A DNA stretch of 64,000 bases, taken from the NCBI RefSeq assembly GCF_000208745.1, contig NC_030856.1, forward strand, positions 7,355,186 to 7,419,185, given 5' to 3'. A model generated the notes under the pieces. The model was not told where the DNA came from. It made no database searches and was given only the letters and a program-made list of their open reading frames with translations. Position 1 is the first letter of the stretch, and each line of letters begins with the position of its first letter. Both the position numbers and the translations under genes were made by a program. The DNA comes from Theobroma cacao. Its lineage: Eukaryota; Streptophyta; Magnoliopsida; Malvales; Malvaceae. Below, piece by piece: positions 1 through 10,876 of the stretch.

Positions 1-248
1 GGGCTATAAACGTCTTCATCACCTTAACCAGATCTATGAGTACCTCTATCATGGATGTTGCATTTTAATTTCTTATTTATTTTTAATCAATTACGATTTT
101 TTTTTTACCATTTGTTGTTTTGCCTTTTTAACAAATAATTATGAAACAAATTAAAATAGCTCATACGGAACTAAATGGATAACCATTTTTCATAATATAT
201 TTTGCTTTCTTTTATTTTTGGGCAATATTTTGCTTTCTTTTTGACCTG
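1..248. other. AT-rich intergenic DNA, no gene seen
   Basis: No coding frame or recognisable repeat is visible. The block duplicated at 32.8 kb begins immediately to the right. Confidence 0.4.
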
Positions 249-1073
249 TTTTATTGTAGCCCTAGAATTCAAGCCATCAAAGAATCAGCAAAGAGCGCAA
301 TAAACTTTTTGTCAGATATGGAGTTTTTTAAAAACTTTTATTGCGATTAATCAGATAGTAATTTAAGAATAAAATGATGCTGATAAGCTCAACTAGAAAG
401 TCCATAGTGCTTTCCAAATCAGAAGCCATCATCTACCTCCCCAAGCATACTCACGCAAGCCAACCCCACAAGTCGTGAAGCATGCTCTCCTTCGGACATA
501 TTTTAAGGTTTAAAATAGATTCAAATTTTGGGACCCTCATTGCACTTTGATTCAAACTGGTAGGTTTGTTTAGTATGTCAGTTACAAACTTATATGTATA
601 TTTTCAAAGCTCCATGAATTTGATTACTAAAGAAACAAAGATGATCATGATCCAATATCTCAATTGTATGAAATATAATTTTGAAGAAAGAAAAATTCAA
701 ACCCAGTTCTTAATTTATTTGTTATCTTGGTCGAATACCTGCTCAAGTGCAAAGGCTTATGGTAAGTATATACATCTTCCTAGTCAAATACTTCAAATCA
801 AGTCCTCCTCTCTTTTCTCACGTCAAAAAGAAAATCAAAGAAAATTTCCGTGATTTTAACGGAAATGAAAAGAACAGGAAAGAACAAAGTCAAGTCTTCT
901 CCGGTGCATTCCTTCCATGTTAAATTATAGTTTAATTTACAATTGAGACCTCCATTGCCACAAAATTTATAGTATAATTTAACATGTAAGTGTTCAACTA
1001 GTCAAAAAGCAAATGAATAATATATCCATAAAAGTCATGCTTTTATCGGGAAAAATTATAGTCATGATTCTTG

Positions 1074-1173
1074 NNNNNNNNNNNNNNNNNNNNNNNNNNN
1101 NNNNNNNNNNNNNNNNNNNNNNNNNNNNNNNNNNNNNNNNNNNNNNNNNNNNNNNNNNNNNNNNNNNNNNNNN
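1074..1173. other. 100-N assembly gap, probably empty
   Basis: This is a run of exactly 100 Ns, the usual placeholder for a gap of unknown size. The flanking words (ending gattcttg and starting tgaaggcacc) are directly adjacent in the paralogous block at about 33591, so the true gap may be zero or a few bases. No gene is interrupted. Confidence 0.8.
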
Positions 1174-1601
1174 TGAAGGCACCGTGTTGACTTGGAAAGA
1201 AGTTGGAATTTGTAGCATTCTGGACAATACACAGCAAGAATTCCATTTCTCTCATTTCGGTTGCTTCAGATTTCACTTCTCTAAAAAATCTCATCATTTT
1301 TTTATAATTCCCAATGTCACATGCAAGTCAATCTAAATTAGCAGAGGTTGAAAATATTGTTGCATTATATATGGCTGGAATTCAATACAAAATGTGTTAA
1401 AAATTGAAAAATAAAGTTGAGTATAGCTTATTGAAACAAAACAAGATGGTGAACTTTATTACAAGGTACAAATATATATTATTACTACAACGTAGGGTAG
1501 CATGGAATGGAACACCATTTAGCCAAGACTTTCATTCCAAAAAGCACTGGCAAAATATGGAAGGCCGCCCCTATTGTAACTAGTTACTTCTTTCGAAACG
1601 A

Positions 1602-4589
1602 CTACAAGCATTTTTTCTTCCTTGATCTTTTCCCCTTTTGAAGCTGTTTTCCCTCGACCAAATTTATAATCCATTTTGGTTTTCCTGTTTGGAAGACAAG
1701 ATATCCACCAGTCAGTCCAAATATCAAACCACATCCATACCCCATCAACACAACTTTCCACCCAAATCCAATTCCTGATTCTTTCATCGCTTTGGTGGGC
1801 TTTTGCATCCCGATTTCATTGCAAGCTTTCGACAGTGGAAAGCCACATAACCCAACGTTTCCTTCATATGAACTGTTTTCAAAAGTGTTGAATTGTTTGC
1901 CTTGAGGTATAGATCCAACAAGTTGATTCTTGGAAAGATTTAAAATGACAAGAAATGTCAAATTTACCAATTCCCAAGGTATCTTGCCAATAAGCTTGTT
2001 CGATGAGAGATCTAACCATTCAAGATTGGTCAAGTTTCCAATGGATGGTGGAATATGACCAAAGAAGTTGTTATGAGAAAGATTCAGCCCTATGAGTGAA
2101 TTAAGCTTTCCTATAACTTCTGGAATCACGCCCTGGAAGTAGTTATTGGAGAGATCAATGCTTGTGAATATGGTTAAAACTTTCACCAATTCAACCTCTT
2201 GTCCTTTTATTGTCAGAACTACTGAATAGTCATATGAGCGGCTTCCTTCCACGTATTTTGAAGAACTTCTGCTGTCAGTGTGATTCGCCATAGCTTTTAG
2301 ATTTTCAATGTAACAAGCAGGAAAAGGACCAACAAAATCATTGTTAGCGAGGTCTAAGACTCGTAGCTTGGGGAAAAGTAGTCTTGCTCTGGAATTATTT
2401 ACAACACCATGGAATTTATTTGAACTCAAAACAAGCACTTGCAGCATTGGAAGAGTTTCCAACCAATTGGGAAATGTACCCGTGAACTTGTTCTTGCCAA
2501 GGTCTAGAACCTTCAGGTTCCTACAATTGGCCAAAGATCTTGGTAACAACCCTTCCATTTGGTTTCCATGGAAGTTGAGATTCTCTAAGCTACAGGGTTC
2601 CACAATTGATTTGGGGATGGTTCCATGAAAATTATTTGCCCTCAGATCCAACACTAAAAGATTTTTACTAAAGTTAAGAAGACAACTAGGAATCTTGCCA
2701 CTCAAGTTGTTATGTGATACATCAATAATTTTCAGGGAACTGACCGTGCAAATCAAAGAAGGAATCTCCCCCGTCATGTCATTGTTTGCAATGGAAAAGA
2801 AAGAAGTCCGAACGGGTGGAATTGGAAGCACTCCTTGAAACAGGTTAGATTGGAGGTAGAGAATTACAACATTCCTCCATGGGAATTGCAAATGACCTGT
2901 TAGAAAATTATGATCAAGGTATAAATGTAACAAAGATTCCTTCCCCACATTCCACATCCATTTGGGAATCTGGCCTTGAATTCTATTTTTGGAAAGGTCT
3001 AAAAACTTCAACCCTTTTGAACCTCTCAAGAAATTGGGGAATTCACTCAAGTTACAAGACGACAATGACAAGGACTGGAGATTGGTTAATGTGTAGTTGA
3101 CATGATTCTCTGAGCTCAATGACAGACTATTAAGAGAAAGATCGAGTGATTCAAGATTTTGGAGCTGCGAAAACATGTCTAACTCAACAATGCCACTAAA
3201 GTTATTTAAAGATAGATCAAGCACGGTGAGGTTTACAAGTTGAAAGATTGAGCTTGGAATATGACCCTGCAACATGTTTTTTTTTAAATAGATTATGGAC
3301 AAAGATTTTGACTGGAATTCGCTAATATGACCGTTGAGTCTATTATTTGCAAGAGACAATGACTGTAATGAAGGTAACTTAAACACCCAAGGTGGTATAG
3401 TTCCATTAAGTAAGTTAGAAGGCAAGAATAAAGTTACTAATTTTGAAAGCCCATTTGCATAATGAGGAATAGTGCCCTCTAGTTCATTATATGACAAGTC
3501 TAAATGTTGAAGCTGTGTGAGGTTTGCAAGAGATGCTGGGATCCATCCACTAAACTTATTATCCGAGAGCTCTAGGACAACAATTTGTGAAAGGTTTACA
3601 AGTGATGCCGGGATTGACCCATTCAAGTCACAACTAGCAACATTTAAAGATTTCAATGACTTCAAACTCCTGATTGAATCAGACAATTCTCCAACAAGAA
3701 TAGTCTGTTTAAGATCTAAGACTTCAAGGGTACTAGTCCCATTGGACTTTGGAAGATAAACCAGAAGATCAGGGTTGTTACCTAATTTGAGCAACTTCAG
3801 ATTTGGAAATTGAAAAATTATGTCCGAAATTGTCCCATTTAATCCACAATCATCCAGACTAAGAGATGTCAAAGAGGAAGAAAGGTTCACTAAGTGAACA
3901 GGGTCAACTGAACACATGTCTATTCCAGCAAGGAAAAGTTCTTCTACCTCGCTAAAGTTCTGAGCTAACCTTTTCAGAGTTGTTGTTTCAAGCTTCAGTG
4001 CATGAAACGGTTCTTGTTCACCGACACCAGGCAGACTGAACCTAGACAGATCAAGTGAAACTAGCTTGGAAAGATGTGAGATTTCGGATGGAACTTGGCC
4101 TGAAAAAAATGAACTAGAGAGGTTAAGATGTGTTAAATTTGGGAACTGACCAAACCTAGCTGAAATCTTGGATTGCCCGAAATTGTTAAATGCGAGATTG
4201 AGCCTCTTCAAGTGTTGAAGGAGAAAAAGAGTGCTGTTGGAAGGAATGGTACCATAAAGCCAACTGCAACTAAGATCAAGGCCAATCACATGACCTGTAA
4301 CGCCATCGCAAGTGACTCCATCCCATAAACAGAAATCTGAATCTTCCTTCCATGAGTCTGTCTTAGGAAAAGAATACGTAGGACTGCCATAATTTGAATT
4401 GCAAAGTAACGAAGCAGTATGATCAATAAAGAGGGTCTGCTTGAAGAGAAGCAAAGCCTGACCCTCGTTGTGAGACCATGTTGGCCTTTGTATTGAAGAA
4501 GTAGTAAAACAGGACGAAATGTAAGCTTGAGAATACAAGTAAAAAAAGAGGAATGAGACGAATTGATAACTCCCAAGAAAAGACCTCAT
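1602..4589 (-). CDS. Receptor-like protein RLP-I (Cf-9-type LRR-RLP), intact
   Basis: This is a single-exon ORF of 995 aa, typical of Cf-9-like RLPs. Residues 1 to about 27 form a signal peptide. An LRRNT cap follows with the NEGQALLLFKQ motif and a cysteine pair around FCLWDGVTCD. A long array of plant extracellular LRRs (LxxLDLSxNxLxGxIP) with many N-glycosylation sites is broken near the C-terminus by the island (SVVLTIKGQEVEL), after which about four LRRs and a cysteine pair (GLCGFPLSKAC) follow. A transmembrane helix at about 945-965 carries GxxxG-type spacing (GYGCGLIFGLTGG), and the cytosolic tail is short and basic (KGKRSRKKKCL). There is no kinase. In this family that means a cell-surface receptor signalling through SOBIR1-type kinases; the ligand is unknown. 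The start is supported by the signal peptide and a TATA-like box 62-71 nt upstream. The closest relative is the pseudogene at 33838-36478. Confidence 0.93.
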   Translation of the reverse strand: MRSFLGSYQFVSFLFFYLYSQAYISSCFTTSSIQRPTWSHNEGQALLLFKQTLFIDHTASLLCNSNYGSPTYSFPKTDSWKEDSDFCLWDGVTCDGVTGHVIGLDLSCSWLYGTIPSNSTLFLLQHLKRLNLAFNNFGQSKISARFGQFPNLTHLNLSSSFFSGQVPSEISHLSKLVSLDLSRFSLPGVGEQEPFHALKLETTTLKRLAQNFSEVEELFLAGIDMCSVDPVHLVNLSSSLTSLSLDDCGLNGTISDIIFQFPNLKLLKLGNNPDLLVYLPKSNGTSTLEVLDLKQTILVGELSDSIRSLKSLKSLNVASCDLNGSIPASLVNLSQIVVLELSDNKFSGWIPASLANLTQLQHLDLSYNELEGTIPHYANGLSKLVTLFLPSNLLNGTIPPWVFKLPSLQSLSLANNRLNGHISEFQSKSLSIIYLKKNMLQGHIPSSIFQLVNLTVLDLSLNNFSGIVELDMFSQLQNLESLDLSLNSLSLSSENHVNYTLTNLQSLSLSSCNLSEFPNFLRGSKGLKFLDLSKNRIQGQIPKWMWNVGKESLLHLYLDHNFLTGHLQFPWRNVVILYLQSNLFQGVLPIPPVRTSFFSIANNDMTGEIPSLICTVSSLKIIDVSHNNLSGKIPSCLLNFSKNLLVLDLRANNFHGTIPKSIVEPCSLENLNFHGNQMEGLLPRSLANCRNLKVLDLGKNKFTGTFPNWLETLPMLQVLVLSSNKFHGVVNNSRARLLFPKLRVLDLANNDFVGPFPACYIENLKAMANHTDSRSSSKYVEGSRSYDYSVVLTIKGQEVELVKVLTIFTSIDLSNNYFQGVIPEVIGKLNSLIGLNLSHNNFFGHIPPSIGNLTNLEWLDLSSNKLIGKIPWELVNLTFLVILNLSKNQLVGSIPQGKQFNTFENSSYEGNVGLCGFPLSKACNEIGMQKPTKAMKESGIGFGWKVVLMGYGCGLIFGLTGGYLVFQTGKPKWIINLVEGKQLQKGKRSRKKKCL

Positions 4590-6859
4590 TTTTCCCTATG
4601 TCAAAGTGCATATAAACTCTTGATTTGGTTGATGAGGAGACGCATAGAAGTATTTATAAACTAAGTAGCAAGGGCAATTCTTAATTTTTCTGTTTTCTCA
4701 ATCATATTTTTATACTGAAGAGTGACGGATGAACTAACGCACGCAGAAGACTAACAACAGATTCTACATTATTACAATAGGGAAGACTCAAATGAGAAAT
4801 GATGTCAGGTTATGAAATCCTGAAATATTGGGGGAGGTAGCAACACAGATTTTCTTGGAAGATTCAAATTACAATTCCCTTTCAGGGTGGATTTGTTTTT
4901 GGCCACCTCTAAGAAAGCTTGAATTGCTGCATATCGAAAGCAAGCATGAAAGGGTTTTCCTCGTCAAGAAATCTAGAAAAAACCAGAGTAGTGCATTCAG
5001 TGTTTCAGCGTTGTGTTAAAATTGAAATATGCAGAAGCCACAGTTAATTACTTAATGCATTAATGAAAGAAGTTAGTGAATAACTAATACACAAAAAAGG
5101 TTTCAAAATAGTTTGGATTAAGTCATCTTATAGGCTAACTTCCATTTTTAAATCTTATAGGCTTGTTTAAATTTGAGTATAAAGCTTATTTTTTTCTATG
5201 AGTATAAAATCCAATTTATTAATTTGGCTCAAGGTCAATCTGTTAATTGGGTTTAAAGCCTCCAATGCTAATTGGGTTAAATGGGTCAGTTGCATCTCGA
5301 GTTGACAAGTCCACATTAAAAAACGAAAATAAATACATAAAAAAGTAAAACATAATAATAAAATACAAAAAATAAAAATGCTAATAAAAACATAATAAAA
5401 AAACAAAAAAGAGAGAAATATGGCTGTTGTCATACCTAATAAGAAATGAAAATGAATGAAAGGTTTAAAATTGCATCCCTTCTTATAAGATATCAATTCA
5501 TAAAATTTTTCAAGAAAATGGGAATTAATGCTAAATCAAAAAAAAAAGTTCTCAATATTTAAACAATAATTATAAAAGAAAGTTAAAATAATTAAATATG
5601 AAACTAAGAATGATTTGTCAAAAGTTAAAATAGAGTAATACATGATTTACCAGTACTGTTCTTTAAACAAGTGTTATAGCAGTGCTCATACTTTCATTAT
5701 ACATAATTGTACTAACGAATTTTTAAAATTATTTCATAAATCGGATATTATTTTTTAAATAAACTTAAATCAAGTTTAAAATATCATTAGAAAAAATAAA
5801 TTCAAATAAGTGATTAATTACACTTAAATAAAAATAATTAATAGTGACTCCTCACCTAAAACAATCGGTCCCTAGACTCATACAATACAATTTCTATCTA
5901 TCACAATAAAATCAACACAAAGTAAAAATTGGTCAGCCACTATTCAATTAAATAATTCTGAAATTGCCTAATTGAGTTGCGCTTAAACCCACTTGAAAGT
6001 GGGAAGCCCAATCTCAAGTCTTGCAACAATTTCATCTTCAAACACAAATGATGGAATTCTGGCATAACTCATACAAATAAAAGAAAAAATCAATTAACGT
6101 GGGGGGAATCTTCTAGATGGTCAAAAATGGGTCATTTATTTCTTCCCATTGCAGGTTCAGTACATTCTTCAAATTAAGAGTCTCCATTTGTCATGCATCC
6201 CAATGTTAATGGTATTCTTTATTTTTCATAAAATTTAAACTTATCACTCTATTTAAAGTAATAGATTAAATTAACCACTCATCGTTCAATAAGTGTAATT
6301 TTATCATATGCTACTACATAATACTTTTTAATGTGATTCAAATATGATAAAAAATTAAAATATTTTTTAGAGTATTCTTTTATTTCCTCTCGAAATATTT
6401 TTTTAAATGGTTAACCTTTGATTTTTTTAACTAAATTAAAATGTAAAAAAGATACAATTATACTCTTTTAAAAACAAATGAAAATTTTGATTTTTCTCTC
6501 CTGGTTTGCATTTTTTCTATTTGCTTTCCTTCTACTTAACACAAGCATGGAATTGCCTGTTTGTGGAAATTCGGCTCTATGTTTAAAGAAATTCTATTTT
6601 TACATTCATCATCAAAGCATATGAACATGCTACAAGTACAACATAGCTGTTCAGAAAGGACAGTACCTTTAGGAAACAGGAAAGTAAAAACAAACAGGGA
6701 GAAAACTGCTAAAACAACCCAAGTCATGAGAACAAAAGACACTTATTATACAAAAATGGATTCAACAAATCTCCAGAGAGCATCAGCTGTCTTCACAGAG
6801 TTCTTCAATCATATCTCTTCAATCTCCTCAGAATTTTGTAGCCTAGTCTTTGAACCATC
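4590..6859. other. Spacer between RLP-I and RLP-II, duplicated at 36.5-38.7 kb
   Basis: This is AT-rich DNA without a convincing gene. It holds the RLP-I promoter and 5' flank and, at its right end, the 3' flank of RLP-II (about 6483-6859). It aligns throughout to about 36479-38667. The small ORFs here are not conserved as ORFs in the paralogous copy. Confidence 0.6.
4651..4660 (-). promoter_or_regulatory. TATA-like box of RLP-I
   Basis: The minus strand reads TTTATAAATA here, 62-71 nt before the RLP-I start codon. The paralogous pseudogene retains the same box at 36541-36550. The position is plausible for a plant core promoter with a short leader; the start site is not visible. Confidence 0.5.
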
Positions 6860-7455
6860 CTAACAAGCCATTCTGGTTTTCCAATTGTCAATATGATATA
6901 TCCTGTAGATAAGCCAAGCACCAATCCACATCCATAACCCATCATTACAAATTTCCAATCCAATGGACAAGAATAAATTCCTTATGAAAAGCAGATTCCG
7001 GTGGTTCTTGTTCCTCACCCTTGCCACAACTCTTTGACACTGGAAATCCGAACAATCCCAAGTTGCCATCATAGGAATCATTCAGAAAGGTATTTAATTG
7101 ATTTCCCTGAGGTATGAGTCCAACAAGCTGGTTCTGTGACAGGTTTAATACTTCAAGAAATTTCAAACCAATCAACTGCATAGGAATCTCCCCAACAAGC
7201 TTGTTGGTAGAGAGATCCAGTGACTCAAGTGCTGTTAGATTTCCCAGTGAGGAAGGAATATGACCTGTTAGGCTGTTATGGGAAAAATTGAGCAATTGCA
7301 AAGAAATGAGGTTTCCAACTATTTCTGGAATTCCTCCATGGAATTTGTTGCTTGACATATCAATGGTTGCAAAAAGAGTTAGAACTCTCTCAGGTTCAAT
7401 GTCCAAACCTTTCATTGTGACAAGCACAGAAAAATGATAATAACGATTCAAATCT
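6860..7455 (-). pseudogene. RLP-II pseudogene, C-terminal part, left of the transposon nest
   Basis: This encodes the C-terminal LRRs, the cysteine-pair region and the transmembrane tail of an RLP closely related to the intact gene at 38668-41979. The reading frame runs from the residues after SMEDL to the PPESAF region. A small deletion relative to paralogs (near 6981) then shifts the frame, so the membrane anchor sits in another frame and the ORF ends at EFILVHWIGNL. The upstream part of the same gene resumes at 25899, beyond the copia insertion. The gene is therefore broken twice: by the insertion and by the frameshift. Confidence 0.9.
7451..7455. repeat. Target-site duplication AATCT (left)
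   Basis: These five bases precede the TG that opens the left LTR. The same five bases follow the CA that closes the right LTR (25899-25903), as expected for LTR retrotransposon integration. Uninterrupted paralogs have this site once, in codons for the SMEDLNRYYHF region. Confidence 0.85.
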
Positions 7456-7789
7456 TGTAAAAACTTTGATTAAGCTCAATTAATTAGGAAAAGAATGAAG
7501 GACAGAGGAGCTGGCAGAAGAAATTTGGGATAGAGAAAATTGGAGATCAAAACTCTATAGTCATCTTTTTTCTCAGGTGTGTACATATGAGTAATAACAA
7601 ACCAAGCCGAAAAACTCAGACATTGAGGAAATGAAACTTAAAAGAGAAAAGAGCTAAGCACAGGAATCCAGACATGGATTTCTGTGCACTACAACGGCCT
7701 TCAACAGCTAAGAGAAAAGTAAAGCAAAGAAATAAAACGTGGCTTTTCAGCCCTACTTTCAGTCAAATAAAACGGCACTAACAAGGGGC
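7456..7789 (-). repeat. Left (3') copia LTR, truncated
   Basis: It starts TGTAAAAACTTTG and matches the right LTR up to about 7789, where it runs directly into CACTA sequence. It carries roughly 37 extra bases near 7558-7600 compared with the right LTR. About 170 bp of the LTR, the polypurine tract and the end of pol are missing, lost together with the 5' end of CACTA element A. The many scattered differences from the right LTR indicate an old insertion. Confidence 0.82.
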
Positions 7790-7799
7790 ATGTCTAACT

Positions 7800-8600
7800 G
7801 TTAATTAATTTCGTTGAAAATTCGTTAAAAATTTCATCTTCAGAACATATGACTAACTGTTAATTATTTTCAATAGATTTTCAACGAAATTTTTCGTTGA
7901 AAATTTTTGTTGAAACCTTAAAAATTTCTATGTTATCTTTATCTTTTCCAACGAAAAATTTCATTGAAAATTTCCAATGAAATTTTTCGTTGGAACCCTA
8001 TACTTTTCCTATGTAATCTTTAACTTTTGTAACAAAATTTTCAAAGGAATTTTTCGTTGGAAAGTAACTTTTGAAAGCATCAAAACTTTTATGACTTTTT
8101 AAACTTTTTAACGGAATTTTCCGTTGAAAAATTTCGTTAGAAATAATCATAATTTTTCCAGTTATAAAAATTTAAAAATTTTTATAATAATTTTTTTAAT
8201 TATTTTTTAAAAATTAGATATTACTAAAACCAAATACATAGTTATTGAAGTTAAATTTTTTTAAAGTTTAAATATGTTTTCCTTTGAGTAATTTGTATAA
8301 TTTTTTTAACTTTAATGAATCATACAATATTGATTAATAATACCAAATTAGGGTAATGTTATATTATTCCAAAATTTAAAAAAATAACTATGTAAAATTT
8401 TAAATTTTATAAAAAACCATGATAAGTTATAAANGTTGAAAAAGTTAAAGAGTAAATGATGCATTGAAAAAAGTAACTTTTTAACGAAATTTTTCGTTGG
8501 AAAGTAACTTTTGAAAGCATCAAAACTTTTATGACTTTTTAAACTTTCTAACGGAATTTTCCGTTGAAAAATTTCGTTAGAAATAATCATAATTTTTCCA
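7800..8600. repeat. 5' subterminal palindrome array of CACTA A
   Basis: This region contains many degenerate, often palindromic units built on TTCCAACGGAA / TTCCGTTGGAA, separated by short AT-rich spacers. Such clustered subterminal repeats are where the TNPA-type protein of En/Spm elements binds; the identity of the binding protein here is inference. The part after 8434 repeats the part before it. Confidence 0.75.
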
Positions 8601-8870
8601 GTTATAAAATTTAAAATTTTTATAAATTTTTTTAATTATTTAAAAATTAGATATTACTAAAAGCAAATACATAATTATTGAAGTAAAATTTTTTAAAAGT
8701 TTAAATATGTTTTCCTTTGAGTAATTTGTATAATTTTTTTAACTTTAATGAATCATACAATATTGAAATATAATACCAAATTAGGGTAATGTTATATTAT
8801 TCCAAAATTTAAAAAAATAACTATGTAAAATTTTATATTTTATAAAAAAACCATGATAAGATATAAAAAT
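8030..8870. repeat. Direct duplication around a single N (8434), likely assembly join
   Basis: About 8030-8433 is nearly identical to about 8470-8870 (offset 432-440 bp), with one N at 8434 between them. The homologous stretch in element B (about 22920-23320) is single-copy. An unmerged contig overlap is the simplest reading; a real tandem duplication is the alternative. Confidence 0.7.
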
Positions 8871-9426
8871 CATATAAAAAATTATATATTACATTATTTA
8901 CGTTTTAATTGTAATTAGCTAATATATGTAAATTAAGATTGAAGTTTTATAATAAAATTATTAATATTTGTGCTTAAAAAATATCATTTTATTATATGAG
9001 ATATATTAAATAAAGGTCTACATATATATATATATAATTTATGTAAGATTATAGTAAATTTCATTTAGATGATTATAATTATTAATGTAATAGGATAAAA
9101 ATCATACATTTTATAAAAATCATATTGATAATTAATTATACAAATTTGGTTAATACATATCAATGTATAACCTATAAGTTGTGATCATTATATATGTATA
9201 TAAAAAATTTAGTCATATCTGACTATTACTTATATTGAGTAATATTAAAAAAAAAACTTTTTGAACGAAAATAAAATAAATCTAAAAGTACTATTATTGT
9301 CAAGACTTGAACCTTTACCCACATGTTAAAAGAGTTAAAAGATAACCATTTCTTCCACTAGCCCATACTTAAAACTTATCTCCCAAATTTAATTGGGTAT
9401 TAAACCAAAATGAATATTAGTTGCCT

Positions 9427-9860
9427 TTGGCCCAATACGTCGCCTTTCTGCCAAAATTAGGTCCCCTTAACCCTACGTCAAAACCATGTAGTTTTAATCC
9501 ATAAAACCCTAGCTATAAAGTTGCAAATTTCTCCCCAAACCTGACTTTTGAATTGCCATTTTCTCTCTTTACCCGCGGCGCTCTCCCCTCTCTCTAAAAC
9601 CTTTGCTCAACTTCCACGGCGTTCCCGGTGCTGTCCCGTTGCCGATGGCCTGACTCCGGTTCCGACGTTGTCCTATTTTAACAGCAATCGGTCTCTCTCC
9701 GTCACCTTTGGCCCCGTCGTCCTGTTGCCATATTCTCTAGTTTGAACCTTTGCCGTCATGACTTAAACACTCTTTGAATGAATCTGTCCCCGTCGCCTTA
9801 GTCCCCCTGGTGCTGCCTTACTCATCGTCCGATCCCTTCCACAAATCGAGCCCTAGGGGT
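9427..9860 (+). promoter_or_regulatory. Promoter and untranslated leader of CACTA A transposase
   Basis: A locally GC-rich, pyrimidine-rich stretch in otherwise AT-rich DNA. It carries a GGCCCA site (complement TGGGCC, site II type) at 9429-9434, a telo-box AAAACCCTAG at 9503-9512, and a TATA-like CTATAAAG at 9512-9519. CT-rich leader sequence follows. The same set is conserved in element B (about 21900-22370). Site II plus telo-box is typical of plant ribosomal and cell-cycle gene promoters. The ORF here is not conserved in length and is probably leader. A leader intron would run from about 9870 to 10867. Confidence 0.55.
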
Positions 9861-10876
9861 TAATTTTGTATACCTTGTTTATTTGATTTTTATCAATATT
9901 TGTTTATCAATTGTTGCACCCTAGGTATTTTTAATGATGTTATTGTGTTTTAATTATTTGATTTAGGGTTACAAGCCTAAACGTTTCATTGCTTTAATTT
10001 CAGTCAAAGGCTAAGGTCGACTCTGGAAGCATAAAAACAGTGTTCAGTCTGCTTCAAAACAAGATTGGGTTTTGGTATAATTTTGCAGGTGACTAAGATG
10101 TATAGATAAGCAATTAAATGTTGGTATTTGAGAACTGACCACCCCTGTTTTAATTATTTGATTTGCTATTACAAGCCTAAACGTTTGACATATTTAAATG
10201 TTGGTATTTGACATATTATTTGATTTGCATTAAATTTAGTTAAAATTTTTATCAATAGTTTATAAACATAAATAAATATGATGTTTATTATATTTTAATG
10301 CAATTTGGATCATCTAGCCGACTAGCCTAATATCTTATTAGCCGATTGGGATCAAAAGCAATTAACATATTTTACCTCAAGCCCAAATAAAATTAAGGCC
10401 CTAATTATAATTTCCACTTTAAGTCTTATAATATAACGCTTGAATTTATAGCCCAATTTTAAATTTCAAAATAAAATTGTCATAACCATATGAAATAATT
10501 TAAAATTTTGATATTTTAAAAAATTGTAATAAATTGGAAATTGCATGGGTTAATGATATTTAAAAGAAAGGGTAAACATCATGTATATATAATTTCAATT
10601 CAAACTTAATGTACAGTCACCAATTTTAAGATGCAGGTGTGAATCTCTAATTAAAGCAATTTAATGTGCAAATAAATATAAACCATCTACCTAGGTTTTT
10701 TGATAATTCATGTATGCAATAATTTATACTATAAGGGCTACTTTGCATCTTACAATGTAATTTTGAATATATTTATATAAAATACATATTGAAATGTAGG
10801 GTTTAACAAATTGTTTTGTTACCATCAATACAAATTAGTCTTGATAATGATATTCTATGACACTTAGGATTACAGA

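Larger units (their letters stand above)
249..7450. repeat. Segmental duplication, block 1 (RLP-I + RLP-II)
   Basis: This stretch is collinear with about 32774-39330: 3' flank of RLP-I, the RLP-I gene, the spacer between the genes, and the C-terminal part of RLP-II. Matches run through non-coding DNA too; for example the phrases beginning at 252 and at 6483 recur at about 32780 and 38251. This shows a duplication of the whole locus and not merely related genes. In block 1 RLP-I is intact and RLP-II is broken, the reverse of block 2. Boundaries are estimated by eye. Confidence 0.85.

Noticed and set aside
2341..3759. Plus-strand ORFs within RLP-I (similar ones in all RLPs)
   Set aside because: Shadows of the LRR repeats on the opposite strand.
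5167..5496. 109-aa hydrophobic minus-strand ORF
   Set aside because: AT-rich spacer sequence; the paralogous copy at about 36.95-37.25 kb does not keep the frame.
9548..9745. Possible 65-aa protein in CACTA A (counterpart of the minus-strand ORF at 22043-22378)
   Set aside because: It lies in the probable untranslated leader; length and ends differ between A and B.
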